Shown: piece by piece, positions 10,168 to 19,862 of the stretch
Layout of the letters: each line of letters opens with the position of its first letter
Position numbering within the stretch: position 1 is the stretch's first letter
Origin: Eublepharis macularius
Taxonomy: Eukaryota > Chordata > Lepidosauria > Squamata > Eublepharidae
Direction: 5' to 3'
DNA length: 64,000 nucleotides
Assembly: GCF_028583425.1 (NCBI RefSeq)
Contig: NC_072802.1
Location: 11,169,926 to 11,233,925, forward strand
Program-made: the position numbers and the translations under genes
The notes under the pieces: generated by a model
What the model saw: only the letters and a program-made list of their open reading frames with translations
Database searches by the model: none
Told to the model about the DNA's origin: nothing

Positions 10168-10634
10168 TAGACATGGGCACGAACCAAAATAAATTAACGA
10201 ACCAGCAGATCGTGGTTCGGTGCAGACGACGATCCCGAATTAGCGAACCACAATGGCCATCTCCCCTTGCCGAACCAGTTTGTGGTTCGTGGAGGCCAAA
10301 GCGGAGCGCGCTGGTATTCCCAGTGATACAGGAACGGTGGGTGATGCCGGTGACCACCAGGCCTGGTGGGCATGGGGAGGAGGCGGGGGGTCTGGCTGCT
10401 CACTGGTGGCACCCCCCATGTGCTCGCTCGCCAGGCCAAACTGGAGCACGCTGGTATTCCCTGTGCAGGCAGGAATGGTGGGTGCTGGCGGCGGCTGCTG
10501 GGCCTGGTGGGCATGGGGAGACGGCAACGAGCCGCCTCCCCTCAGGGGGAGGAGGCGGGGGGTCTGGCCGCTCACCAGCGGCACCCCCATGTGCCCACCC
10601 ACCAGGCCAAAAAGGAGCATGCTGGTATTCCCGG
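10168..10634. mobile_element. hAT-like repeat, left part
   Basis: Starts TAGACATGGGCACGAACC, a terminus type I associate with hAT-like repeats, directly after the L1 fragment. It then contains three copies of a 33-bp motif (AGGCCAAA...GGAG...GCTGGTATTCCC) at about 10293, 10433 and 10604. The same motif recurs at 15350 and 16059, so this and 15214 onward look like one element split by the chromovirus piece 10635-15213. No coding sequence is evident here. Confidence 0.5.
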
Positions 10635-10655
10635 TGTCAGAACTGTGGCTAGATA

Positions 10656-12238
10656 GGATTCAGTTTCGTTTTCTCCGCCATGTCGGACGCTCCTCTTCGC
10701 TGGCTCGAGAGGAAGCGGCCGAGCACCCTGTCCGGGCGGCTGATCTGCGAAGATTAGCCCCCAAAACTCCCAGTGAGGGAGGCTGGGTCCGGGACGCTGC
10801 GGGAAGAGCCCCCTGGAATCAATGCGGGGGGTTAATTGCCCGTTTGTCCCTACGGAGGCCGGCGGACGTGCGCGGCGCCTCGAGTGCTGCCGGGCCATGA
10901 GAAACGGCAAAGAGCAGAATTAGGCGAGAGCCTACAAGTAAGCGAATTCCTTCTGTTATTACAAGCGTACGTGAAGGAGAGGTGAGATCTGAAGCCAAGA
11001 GGGCTCACTCTTCCCCTTTGCTGAGTCTCAAAATTTGGTTGGCGCCCCCCCCCCAAAATGGCAACAAAGAAACAAAGTCCTGCCCTTGGCAAGTCAGTTT
11101 CGGCTGCCTTAAAGGGAGAATCGTTGGAGGAAATTGTACGGAGGGCGGTTGGTGAAGCTATAAAACCCTTTGTTGACAAGCTGAATGAAACAGATCAAAG
11201 GGTCGGCTTAATTGAGAGCGAAGTGAAAACCATCAAGGAAGCAGCGGGGGGGGCAGAGAAGTCTGCTCGGGAAAGTGCGTCACTCGTGAAGGCTACGAAT
11301 AAAGAGCTTAAACTGGTGGAGAATCAGTTGATCGGGCTACAAGTGGAACGAACACAGACAATTTTGCGCCTCCAGAATGTGAAAGAGGAGGAAAACGAGG
11401 ACTTACGGGGTCTTGTCTCGGAACTATTGGCGACACCCGCGAGGGCAACTAAAGAAGAAGTTAAAAGCGCCATTTTGGAAGCCCGTCGGGCTACTTCAAA
11501 GTATGCAATGAAGCGTCAGTTGCCGCGCGAGATCATCATCGATTTTTCATCTAAGAGGATCCGGGACACTATCCTATACAATTCATACAATGCGGATTTG
11601 GACTTCTTGGGCAACAAAATTAAGATATTGAAAGACGTCCCATTTCTAGTCCGGAAAAGACGTTTTAAGTATAAAAAGTTCGCAGCTCTTCTGAGAGAAC
11701 GTGGAATAAAGTACAAATGGTTATTTCCGGAAGGAATCTGGTTCACCCATAAAGATCAAGCCTTTAAGATATTATCAGAAGATCAACTAAGGGATTTTGA
11801 GGACAGGAACCCAGAATTCCAGTGCACCAAGCAAGACGAAAAGGAGAAGTCTGAGGGGGAGGGGGAGGAAACGAGCAATGCGGCTGCAGTTGCGCAGAGA
11901 GAACTCCGTCCGGGACCCAGGAGGGGAAGAAAAATTTAACTTGAAATTAAATTGTAATTTGCATTTAGTAAGGTCAACCACTCCATCAATATAATATAAA
12001 GCTTTAACTTTTGAATAATGGCAGTATGAAGGGAAAACAGAAATGTAGTGTTTAGTGTTTAGTGTTTGTAGGGTACCTTCCCCTTTTTTCCACCCCTCCC
12101 TCCCTCTCTCTTTTTTCTTTCCTCTTTCCTATCCCTTGTGTTATTGTAGTCTTTTGTAGTTACTGTTTTGTAGGGTATGTATGTATGTAGTAGTTGTATG
12201 TTAGATATTGAAAATAAAAAATTATATAAAAAAAAAAA
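10656..12238 (+). mobile_element. ORF1-only LINE (HAL1-like), copy 1, full length
   Basis: A 1.58-kb element: a GC-rich 5' leader starting GGATTCAGTTTCG, a C-rich tract just before the start codon, a single ORF (11058-11939), a short 3' UTR with a pyrimidine-rich stretch and AATAAA, and poly(A). A perfect 17-bp duplication AGAACTGTGGCTAGATA flanks it (10639-10655 and 12239-12255), inside a chromovirus LTR. There is no trace of ORF2. Copies 2 and 3 have the same structure. Confidence 0.85.
11058..11939 (+). CDS. L1-type ORF1 protein of the ORF1-only LINE
   Basis: An intact 293-residue ORF starting MATKKQSP. Residues about 45-105 are predicted coiled coil (heptad-like, KLNETDQRVGLIESEVKTIK). 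Residues about 110-200 form the RRM-like part (TILRLQNVKEEENEDLRGL, QLPREIIIDFSSKRIRD), and residues about 215-255 the C-terminal nucleic-acid-binding domain (KYKKFAALLRERGIKYKWLF, PEGIWF). The tail is acidic then basic (LRPGPRRGRKI). This is the architecture of L1 ORF1p, an RNA chaperone that forms trimers. Start choice: first ATG after the C-rich tract, shared by all three copies. It has no ORF2 partner in cis. Confidence 0.85.
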   Translation: MATKKQSPALGKSVSAALKGESLEEIVRRAVGEAIKPFVDKLNETDQRVGLIESEVKTIKEAAGGAEKSARESASLVKATNKELKLVENQLIGLQVERTQTILRLQNVKEEENEDLRGLVSELLATPARATKEEVKSAILEARRATSKYAMKRQLPREIIIDFSSKRIRDTILYNSYNADLDFLGNKIKILKDVPFLVRKRRFKYKKFAALLRERGIKYKWLFPEGIWFTHKDQAFKILSEDQLRDFEDRNPEFQCTKQDEKEKSEGEGEETSNAAAVAQRELRPGPRRGRKI

Positions 12239-12430
12239 AGAACTGTGGCTAGATAATGTCCTTACTCCAGACTACCTTCTGCAATCAGACAACAGTCCAT
12301 TGTTTCCAAAAGGCTTTTACTGGAAAATAGTTCATTATAGTCCACTAGCCTGAATACAATATTCAGGATGGTACATATGCATTGTTACCAATGACTGGCA
12401 AAGCATGAGGTACAAAGTAAGAGATCACAG
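12239..12430 (-). repeat. Chromovirus LTR fragment
   Basis: Matches 2191-2380 of the 5' LTR at 2180-2603 in the same orientation; together with 10635-10655 it forms the first half of that LTR (in plus reading). It breaks off at GATCACAG, where the full LTR would continue, and is joined to a protease-region scrap. It keeps the self-priming motif TTGTTACCAAT (near 12388). Confidence 0.75.
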
Positions 12431-12460
12431 TACTCCTTTTGTCATACCAGTAACGTTACT

Positions 12461-12892
12461 GGTTGAAAACCGCCTACTAGAAGTTCGTTTAGTGGAACAA
12501 CACCAACAACCTCCGAGCCAAAGACGCTCCTCCACTCCCCTCAGGGGGAGCCGGGGGGCTGGACATGCCACTCGCGGAGCAAGAGATGCTAGATGGCAAC
12601 AAGGGCTATGTTTGCAATGTGGCCAAAGTGGTCATTGTGCGGAGCAATGCCCATATCGGCCTGTGCAAAGACCTCTGCTCCAACTAAGACGCTCAGCCCC
12701 CGCAGCCTACCTGGCGCCACCGCGCCCCACTCCAGCTCCAAGAACCGCTCCAAGAGGTAGGGGGCGTCAAGGAGGAACCTCCCCGAAAGAGGACTAGAAT
12801 TGGAAGAAGTTATGGAATATGATCCAACAGCCCTAACGGGGGGAGAGAATCCAGAGAGCCCCGCCTCGGGAAACGAAATGGATCTGTCGTAA
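12461..12892 (+). pseudogene. Chromovirus gag C-terminus with zinc knuckle
   Basis: The end of Gag: VENRLLEVRLVEQHQQPP, then a CCHC zinc knuckle CLQCGQSGHCAEQC (about 12610-12651), then a proline-rich tail, ending after frameshift at NEMDLS and TAA (12890-12892). One frame change occurs near 12790 within the tail. It is followed by the gag-pol frameshift signal listed separately. The upstream capsid is missing in this piece. Confidence 0.7.
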
Positions 12893-12954
12893 AAGGACCC
12901 AAACGGCAGATCAAACATTCGCCGGTTCCGGTTCCGAACCGACCCCATGGGTCC
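12868..12954 (+). promoter_or_regulatory. Predicted -1 frameshift signal, gag-pol (mosaic copy)
   Basis: Slippery heptamer GGGAAAC at 12868-12874 in the correct phase (G GGA AAC), 6-nt spacer, stem GATCTGTCG (12881-12889) with CGGCAGATC (12904-12912), 14-nt loop. The loop sequence GGACCCA (12895-12901) can pair with TGGGTCC (12948-12954), giving a possible pseudoknot. The gag stop lies within the loop start. The matching signal in the intact element is at 38117-38203. Confidence 0.7.
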
Positions 12955-12960
12955 ATTCTC

Positions 12961-13609
12961 TTCATACCAGTAACGTTGGTGAATCCTGACAAGAAAATGC
13001 ACATCCGCATACAAGCCCTGATTGACTCGGGCTGCTCCAGAGACATTATCGCACCAGCTCTAGTAAATGGACTAGTACTCCCTGTAAAAGATTTGGAAAT
13101 ACCGGTAATTTTCGAGCAAATGGATGGCACTAACATGAATCCAGTCACTACCGAAACCACTCCGATCATAACAGGTATGGGACAACATTGGGAACTAAGA
13201 TCATTCGTCATTAGTGCCACAGCGAAATACCCCTTGATCTTGGGAAGCTGGTGGTTATGAGATCACAACCCTTATATCAACTGGGCAGAGGGAAGCATCA
13301 CGTTCACTCATGAATCATGCAAGGACCATCGTTGGAATCAAAATTGGGGTAATAACCCTACTGTAACTGAGCCTGCTCTCCTCACCCAAGAAGAAATCAA
13401 CCAAATACCCAAGCAATACAGAGCATACACCCAAGCCTTCACAGAGGAAGAAGCTAATACCTTACCTCCTCACAGGAGGACGGACTGTGCTGTGGAAATT
13501 TTACCGGGTGCCTCGCTGCCCAAGGGCCGTCTATATCCCATGAGTCCTAACGAAAGAGAAGAACTCCGCAAGTTCATAGACCTGAATCTTCAAAGAGGAT
13601 TCATTCATG
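12961..13609 (+). pseudogene. Chromovirus protease and RT linker
   Basis: Protease with the catalytic DSG (ALIDSGCSRDIIAPALVNGL, about 13012-13070) and the conserved YPLILGSWWL, followed by an in-frame TGA (13258-13260). Past the stop the frame continues through the protease-RT linker (QEEINQIPKQY, LPPHRRTDCAVEILPG, LPKGRLYPMSPNEREELRKF) and stops being pol after QRGFI, where the 5' leader of another copy is joined. RT proper is absent. Confidence 0.75.
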
Positions 13610-13628
13610 GTTTTTTGTTACCAATCAC

Positions 13629-15213
13629 CTTTCCAATGCCTAAGCCAGATCAAATGGACTCCAAAGCTGTCCCAGTCAGGGATCCTTTGTTTGACCCGTA
13701 TGCCTCTCCCAGCTCTCAAGGTTTGGAAGCCCAAGAACCCGTACCGCGAGGAGACGGCTCCTCGGTTACAACGATTTATACCCTCGCTCCCAGCAACGCT
13801 GATACTCGACCTAGAGCCACAGCCGCACCACTCTTCAACTTGCCCACCCCGACGCAGTGCGGTGCAAGGCCAAGGGAAACGAGGGACCGGAGGGCCAGCG
13901 CGATGTTTACGCAGCTACAGCTAGATAGTCGGCGCAGTTTGGAATCCATACCCGAACAAACCGGTGGCCGACCGTGGCTGTTCTGGAACAGGACGACCGA
14001 ACAAACGGAATGGGAAACGTCCCGCCGTGGCGCCCTGAGTTGGGATTATGCGGAAGTCACCTCGTGGTCGGGGCAGTCAGATGTAAGTGAGCACCAATGG
14101 GTGCAGCTCCAGAGCCGGACGATTGCCATTGATTCAGGAATATCAGCAATCACTGGCCTGACAAAAGGAGTTTTAGCCACGAGATCTCAAGAGGAACAAG
14201 GGATAGAAACACCCTTGCCGTGGCAGCAGACGCTAACCACGGGACTGCCGCCCGACACTATACTGACCTCACAGACGATGGGAGATGTGGGGTCCACGGA
14301 ACTACGAGAGGAGGAAACTACGGATAGAGTACAGCTGTTGGAGAACAGACTCCTGAATATGGAAGAAAGTTTGGCAAATGCCGTCACCTGCTTTCAGTGC
14401 TAGTGGCGGGGGACAGAGGCCGGGCTCCGCCAGCTGGTTTACCTGACATCAGCCAAAGTTTGGCTAACCTGCAAAATCAACTGTGGCCGCAACCGCCACC
14501 AGAGACGGGAGACGAGGACTCTATCACCGGGGAAAGACCCTGCCCAGAAGATCCTTGTCCAGATGAACCTGGTCCCGAGCAACCGATCACACCGGGAGAC
14601 ATCGGTGCCGATGGGGGAGGTGGAGAACCGTGTCCGGAAGACCCTCGTCCCGATCGCCCCATAACTCTGGCTGGTAGTGGGTCTGGAGGAGGAGGGGGAG
14701 ACCCAGGACGACCGCTAGAGCCAGCTTCCCCGATAGTCCCACCACCCACGACTCAAGCGAGCCTGCCCCCAAGCCTTCCGGGAGGAACCACACCACCGGT
14801 TGTCCCAGGAGCGGGCGGGCCCCTTCCGACACCGGGGCCGCGAGGGGATATGGTTCCTCTCCAACCCATCTCTCCTCACCCACCTCCGTTGCGGCCAGCT
14901 CCCACTCCCCTTCAGCCAGTACCTGGAGGTCTACCGAGGGGGCGTCCGACACCTTCTCGGCCAGCACCAGTGCATCCGGCACCAAGAGGACCCCAGCCAA
15001 TCCCCCAGCCGATTCCGGGGGCGCCGGGGATTCCCCAGCCGATTCCGGGAGCGCCTTTGCCGCACCAACCTCAACCCTACCCGCAGCATCCTCCGCCACA
15101 GCTACCGCCAACGCCGCGACAGCCTCCTTTACAACTTGCTCCGCTTGATGCCTACCCAATGCCAGCACCAGCTCCTAGGCAGGATCTTCCCATGGGATGG
15201 GTCAAACTGGTCC
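13629..15213 (+). pseudogene. Chromovirus gag N-terminal region, truncated
   Basis: Starts at MPKPDQ (about 13637) after the primer-binding region TTGTTACCAAT (13617). It encodes the long N-terminal domain (PRETRDRRASAMFTQLQLD, ALSWDYAEVTSW, ISAITGLTKGVLATRS, leucine-rich NRLLNMEESLANAV), a frameshift near 14395, then a proline/glycine-rich region to LPMGWVKL (about 15210), where capsid should begin. The downstream sequence is hAT-like instead. It is collinear with the gag at 1-2155. Confidence 0.75.
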
Positions 15214-17030
15214 AGCTATGTAGGAAGGTGTGTACTGGGGGCGGCCGCTGGGCCTGGTGGGCACAGGGATATGGCAACAAGCCACCTCCTCTTTAGGGGG
15301 TGGGGGGTCTGGCTGCTTGCCAGCGGCACCCCCCATGTGCCCGCTCGCCAGGCCAAAGAAGAGCTCGCTGGTTTTCCTGGAGTGGGTGGGAGAGGACTTG
15401 TCATCATGAGGAGGGGGAGGGGGAATATCCCCCAGCATCCGCGGGTCTTCACCCTAGGGTCCCACTGAGGAACAGTGTAGCGGAGGCAGCTGAGAATACA
15501 CACCTTCCTGCCTTGACGGAAAGGAGAGGAGTTGCAGGACACATTTCCACCCAGCTGAAAGAGGTCCCGTTGACGGGGGGCCGCCACATTGTCAACCGAC
15601 TGTATCCGTACACAATACAATCGGCTGCACGAGCACAACCGAGCTGTGTAACCAAGGAGGGAGCAGTAACAGGATAGTCCCTCGTGAAACAGGAGCTGAC
15701 CTCATCCGCCATCCTGCCTTTGCAGAAAGTAGGGGATGGGCAGGACAGGAGGCATTGTTTGGATGAGTCAGAGTGGGTCCTGAGAGGGCAGCAGCTGACA
15801 TGGGCCAGCTTCCTGCCTTTGTGGGAAGGACATCAGTCGAGCGACCCATTCCCCCCTGCTCAGAGGGCTCTGCGTTTGCGATGGATGGGGGCACCGTGCA
15901 GTTGAACTATATGTGCAACAGTTCCTGAGCTGCTGTGCAAGTGCCCAAAGGAGGCTTCCATCAGCAGCATCACCCACCTTCCTGCCTTGCCAGAAAGGAT
16001 GGGAGGGAGAGGACCTGTCATGTGGGGGGTATGTGGGAAGATCCCCACCACCACCACAAGGCCAAAGAGGAGCCTGCTGGTATTCCCAGCGTGGGAGGGA
16101 GAGGACATGTCATTCGGACTGGGGGCCTGATCCCCCAGCCACCGCAGGTCCTCACCCAAGGGTCCCACTGAGGAACAGTGTGGTGGCAGCCGCCTCCTGA
16201 GCCATCAGCCTCAAGGTTGTAAGTGGCGCTGTCCCAGACTCCAAGGGGACAACCTCCGCCAGCGCAGCCTGCTGGAGCATTCTGCTCTCACCAGCATCAC
16301 CCTCAGGGCAAAGTGATCCTCCCACTGACCGCCGCTCAGAAGAGCGGGTGGCCCTCTGGAAGAGCGGGTGGCGGGTGGCCCAATGGATGTTTCACTGGGT
16401 AAGGAGGGAGACAGGCTCGGGTGGTGCCTCTTCAGGTGACGAGTCAGGGCCGTCGAAGACAGGTTCTTTGGGTTTTTGCCCCTGTGCACCAGGACATGAC
16501 AGGCATGGCACCGCAGCACACGGGGGTCATCAGGAAGGGCCCGAAGTGTCTCCATATGGAGGCGTTGTAACGCTGACTGCTAACTGTCCCAGGGAAAGGA
16601 GGATGAATGGTTACAGGCTGCGCTGCGGGGTTGGACATGGATGACGGGGTGAGGGGTGGACTGCGGGAGGGGACACCACCAAGAGTTTGGGATGGGGACA
16701 GGAGGGATCTTTCATAACACACATATTATTCCTCCAGGGATCCATCACCCACCCACCCCTCCTCAAAATGTTGAGAGAGATTCTCTCCCCTCTGCGCAAA
16801 GACCTCTTGGGCCTCCACAGCCCACATCGGTGAATTGGGAGGAGCAGCAGGACTCCCTGCTGCCCCTGAGCCACACCCAAAACTGCTTTCTACAACTGAA
16901 CCAGGAGGACTGCCATCACACTTCACCCCAGAACCACCCTTGGCAGCCAACACAAGAGGAAGAATCATTGTGGCACAAAACTAGAATTAAGGAGGACAGG
17001 AAAGGAGATGACTCTGTGTGCCATCTGCCG
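15214..17030. mobile_element. hAT-like element, right part, with BED finger
   Basis: Continues the element begun at 10168: the 33-bp AGGCCAAA...CTGGTATTCCC motif recurs at 15350 and 16059. A block of about 130 bp ending GGGTCCCACTGAGGAACAGTGT is present twice (about 15360-15480 and 16070-16190). A shorter motif CTTCCTGCCTT...GAAAGGA recurs near 15505, 15712, 15808 and 15977. A BED-type zinc finger (16411-16600) marks it as hAT-related. No transposase catalytic (RNase H-like) or dimerisation domain is visible. Its right end is not defined; 16640-17030 holds no recognised coding sequence. Confidence 0.5.
16411..16600 (-). pseudogene. BED-type zinc finger fragment (hAT transposase N-terminus)
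   Basis: On the minus strand, SIWRHFGPFL (about 16540-16580, in a neighbouring frame) is followed by RCHACHVLVHRGKNP and LSSTALTRHLKRHHP. The arrangement W..F, C-x2-C, then H-x3/4-H is the BED finger, the N-terminal DNA-binding domain of many hAT transposases and of ZBED host genes. One frameshift lies between the aromatic motif and the first cysteine pair. The ORF continues to 16211 without recognisable transposase domains. A domesticated ZBED gene is unlikely given the frameshift and repeat context. Confidence 0.65.
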
Positions 17031-17495
17031 CAGTGCACACTGAGTTTGGCCCCAGGGCCTGGCAGCAGCCCTGACACCAGAGGGAGGGAGGGACTAGAGT
17101 ACCAGCCCACCATGCCCACAGATCTGAACAGAACAGGCACTAATAACACTGTGTGAGCCCTCAGTTGAGGTGCCTACTGAGCTTGGCCCCAGGACCTGGC
17201 AGCAGCACTGGCACCAGAGGGAGGGAGGGAGGGACTAGAGCCCTAGCCCACCACTCTCACAGACCTGAACAGATCAGGCACTGAATAATAATAATGTGAG
17301 CCCTCTGCCGAGGTACCCACCAAGCTAGGCTCCAGGGCCTGGCAGCAGCCCTGACACCAGAGGGAGGGAGGGACTAGAGCCCTAGCCCACCGCTCCCACA
17401 GACCTGAACAGATCAGGCACTGATTAATAATAATGTGAGCCCTCAGCCGAGGTGCCCACCAAGCTTGGCCCCAGAGCCAGGCAGCAGCCCTGTAC
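17030..17495. repeat. Minisatellite, about 130-bp units
   Basis: About 3.5 tandem copies of a unit near 130 bp. Each copy carries CAGACCTGAACAGATCAGGCACT, a run of AATAATAAT, GTGAGCCCTC, CCAGGGCCTGGCAGCAGCCCT and GGGAGGGAGGGA (units near 17030, 17160, 17300 and 17440). It ends exactly where L1 sequence starts. Confidence 0.75.
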
Positions 17496-18558
17496 ATTGG
17501 AAACCAATTATCTCATTTGGAAACCAATTGAGAAAGGAGAGAGAAAAGATAATGATATTGAAAATACAAGAGGTGGATAAGGCATTAACAGACACTGCAG
17601 ATATACAAAAGGTATTTTATCAGAACTATACAAATTTGTATAAGAGTTGTGATGTGTCAGCGGAAAAAATAGATGAATATATTAATAAACAGAAGTTACC
17701 TAAGATCACAGAACAACAAAGACAAATTATGAATGGACCTATAACAGTAAGAGAAGTGGGAGAAGCCATAAAAAAGAGTAAGTTGGGAAAAGCTCCTGGA
17801 CCAGATGGCCTCCCAAGTAGCTACTACAAGTGTTTTGAGGATGAACTTCAGCCTCTACAAAAGACAATGAATTCTGTTTTAGAGGGAGGGAAAATGCCAG
17901 ACTCATGGAAGGAGGCCAACATAACACTTATTCCAAAAGAGGGACAAGATCACACATTGACAAGAAACTATAGGCCAATATCATTATTAAATAATGACTA
18001 TAAGCTGTTTGCATCGATCTTGGCAGGAAGACTTAAAAGTTTCCTTCATTATTCATAAAGACCAAAGTGGATTCCTACCTAAGAGGCATCTAAAGGACAA
18101 TGTAAGAACAGTATTGGACATTCTGGAATATTTAGAAAAACATAATGAAAGACAAGTTGCTTTGATTTTCCTAGACGCCGAGAAGGCTTTTGACAACTTA
18201 AACTGGAAATTTCTGTTTAAGATATTGGAAGATATGGACTTTGGCGACAATTTTATTAAACGGACTAAGTCAATCTATACAACCCAGACAGCATGGATAG
18301 TTGTGAATGGAGAGTTAACTAAACCATGTGGAATACAAAGAGGTACAAGACAAGGTTGCCCATTGTCACCATTGTTATTTATACTGATGCTTGAAGTTTT
18401 GAATAGGGACATAAGACAAGATGAGAGAATTCGAGGTGTTAAGGTGAAACAGGAGAACTACAAACTGAGAGCCTTTGCAGATGATTTGGTGTTGATTTTG
18501 GAGAACCCCTTGAAAGGAATTGAAACCCTAATGACAAAATTGAAAGAATGGATACTGT
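17496..18558 (+). pseudogene. Old L1 ORF2, RT segment (nest host, left part)
   Basis: Encodes the L1 RT region: KIQEVDKALTDTADIQKVFY, KLGKAPGPDGLPSSYY, IPKEGQDHTLTRNYRPISLL, then after a frameshift near 18045 DQSGFLPKRHLKDNVRTVL, DAEKAFDNLNWKF, TRQGCPLSPLLF and the catalytic FADDLVLI (about 18475-18500). It aligns with residues about 385-715 of the ORF2 at 20641 but is clearly diverged. At its end an internal deletion joins the RT to KEWI, and a hAT-like element is inserted at GATACTGT (18551-18558). The same L1 resumes at 47884. Confidence 0.8.
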
Positions 18559-18952
18559 CAGGGCTTTTTTTCTGGGAAAAGAGGTGGTGGAACTCTCTAT
18601 TATTATCTATGCACACGCTTTGCACATGCTCCTGGAAACACATGATGGCGTCACTTCCAGAAGTGACGTCACTTCCTGTAATTGCCCCCCCTGTGAGGCC
18701 CCCCAGGGGGGCTCCCGGAAGTGACATCATTGTGCAGGGAGCGGCCACCCCTGGAGCACTCGCTAGTGTTTGTATTCATTACTCGACAAGTCTTGCAGAG
18801 GCAAAAGCCACTCCAGAATGCAGCAGGTACAGCCTTCAGCTCTGACACCCATTCAGCCAAAGTAAAAATAATAAGCTTTCCAGATTACATTAAATGACAG
18901 CCAGGGGTGGGGGTATTTCCCTCTAGAGTGCCTCAGAAATGTATTTCTAGGG

Positions 18953-19862
18953 ACTTCCTGTTTGGGATCCATGGAGGTCTAACGCAGCTCCACTTGCGGA
19001 GCTGACAGGACTGCCGTTTTAACCGGCCGGCGGGGTGAAAATAGCCCGCGGCCGACTGCTCTCAGGCGGGGAGCAGGCAAAGAATGCTCAAGACCCTAGG
19101 GTGAGCTAGATCTCGGATGAGGGGGGGCTCTATACAACGAGTCTCCCCCTGATCCTTGAGGTCCCACCTTGCGACGGGTCGGCTATAATCTCTGCGGCAG
19201 TTTTGGGGCCAATTCGGCTGGCATAAGACCTACATACCCAAGCATCGATTGGGGGAAGAAGCTGAGATGAGAACTTAAAATCGAAACAGCGATTACAACC
19301 CGAGAAAAGTAAAGAGAAGGTAAAGATCATTATCTTCTGAGACGGGACAGATTGATAAAAACAGAGAGGAAAAAAAGTAGATTTTTAAACTGCAACAGAC
19401 TAGTGAAAAGGAGGGGAAGACTCGGCAGGAATTGAATTTAAAAAGAGACTAAGTTTAAAGAAGTTATTAAAGAAATGGGACTATTGTTTTGAATACCTGT
19501 GGCTTTGGAGCTGTGAGAAAAAGACACCATCGCGAGATCTGCTGTGGGAAGACGGGAGACAGGAAGTGCGTAATAACAATAGAGTGGCTGGAGAGAAGCG
19601 GCCCTTGCTGGAGGGCAGGAAGTAGGGAATCGCCATTTTTGAAAGGGGAAGGGTCGCGGCTTCAGCGGAAGAGGAAGTAGGCCATCTTGGATTACAAAAT
19701 CATAGAGAAACCATAGAGAAAAGACGCCCGACATTTTGGACTCTTTAAAATTTAATTTCTATAAGAAGACCGGGACATTTAAAATAGAAAAACGTTAAAT
19801 TTTACGCCACGGAGTTAAGGAAGAGAGCGGATTCGTGGGAGCGAGCTAAAGCAAGCCCCACC
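18953..19862 (+). promoter_or_regulatory. L1 5' UTR (expected internal promoter)
   Basis: About 910 bp preceding ORF1, GC- and CpG-rich at its start (19010-19090) and purine-rich later. The same length and sequence is found in the minus-strand copy (35136-36046). L1 5' UTRs carry an internal RNA polymerase II promoter; that function is inferred from family knowledge, not from a motif I can point to. Confidence 0.5.

Larger units (their letters stand above)
10635..15213 (+). mobile_element. Scrambled chromovirus copy (LTR, gag end, PR, gag start)
   Basis: Pieces of one chromovirus family in non-canonical order: an LTR fragment in reverse orientation (10635-10655 and 12239-12430, split by an ORF1-only LINE), then in plus orientation nucleocapsid (12461-12892), protease and linker (12961-13609), then a direct junction to the 5' leader and gag start (13610-15213). 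Gag ends at GWVKL where hAT-like DNA resumes. A short piece of the protease region (about 12440-12456) sits between LTR and nucleocapsid. The arrangement suggests template switching during reverse transcription or later rearrangement; it is not a functional element. Confidence 0.7.

Noticed and set aside
15202..16200. Multiple 70-140-codon frames between 15200 and 16200
   Set aside because: GC-rich hAT-like repeat DNA; no frame keeps a recognisable motif and the sequence contains internal duplications.
9971..18558. Idea that the L1 endonuclease scrap at 9971 and the RT fragment at 17496 are one L1 split by the BED-type hAT
   Set aside because: They are about 270 residues apart in ORF2, and I find no 8-bp duplication or matching right terminus.
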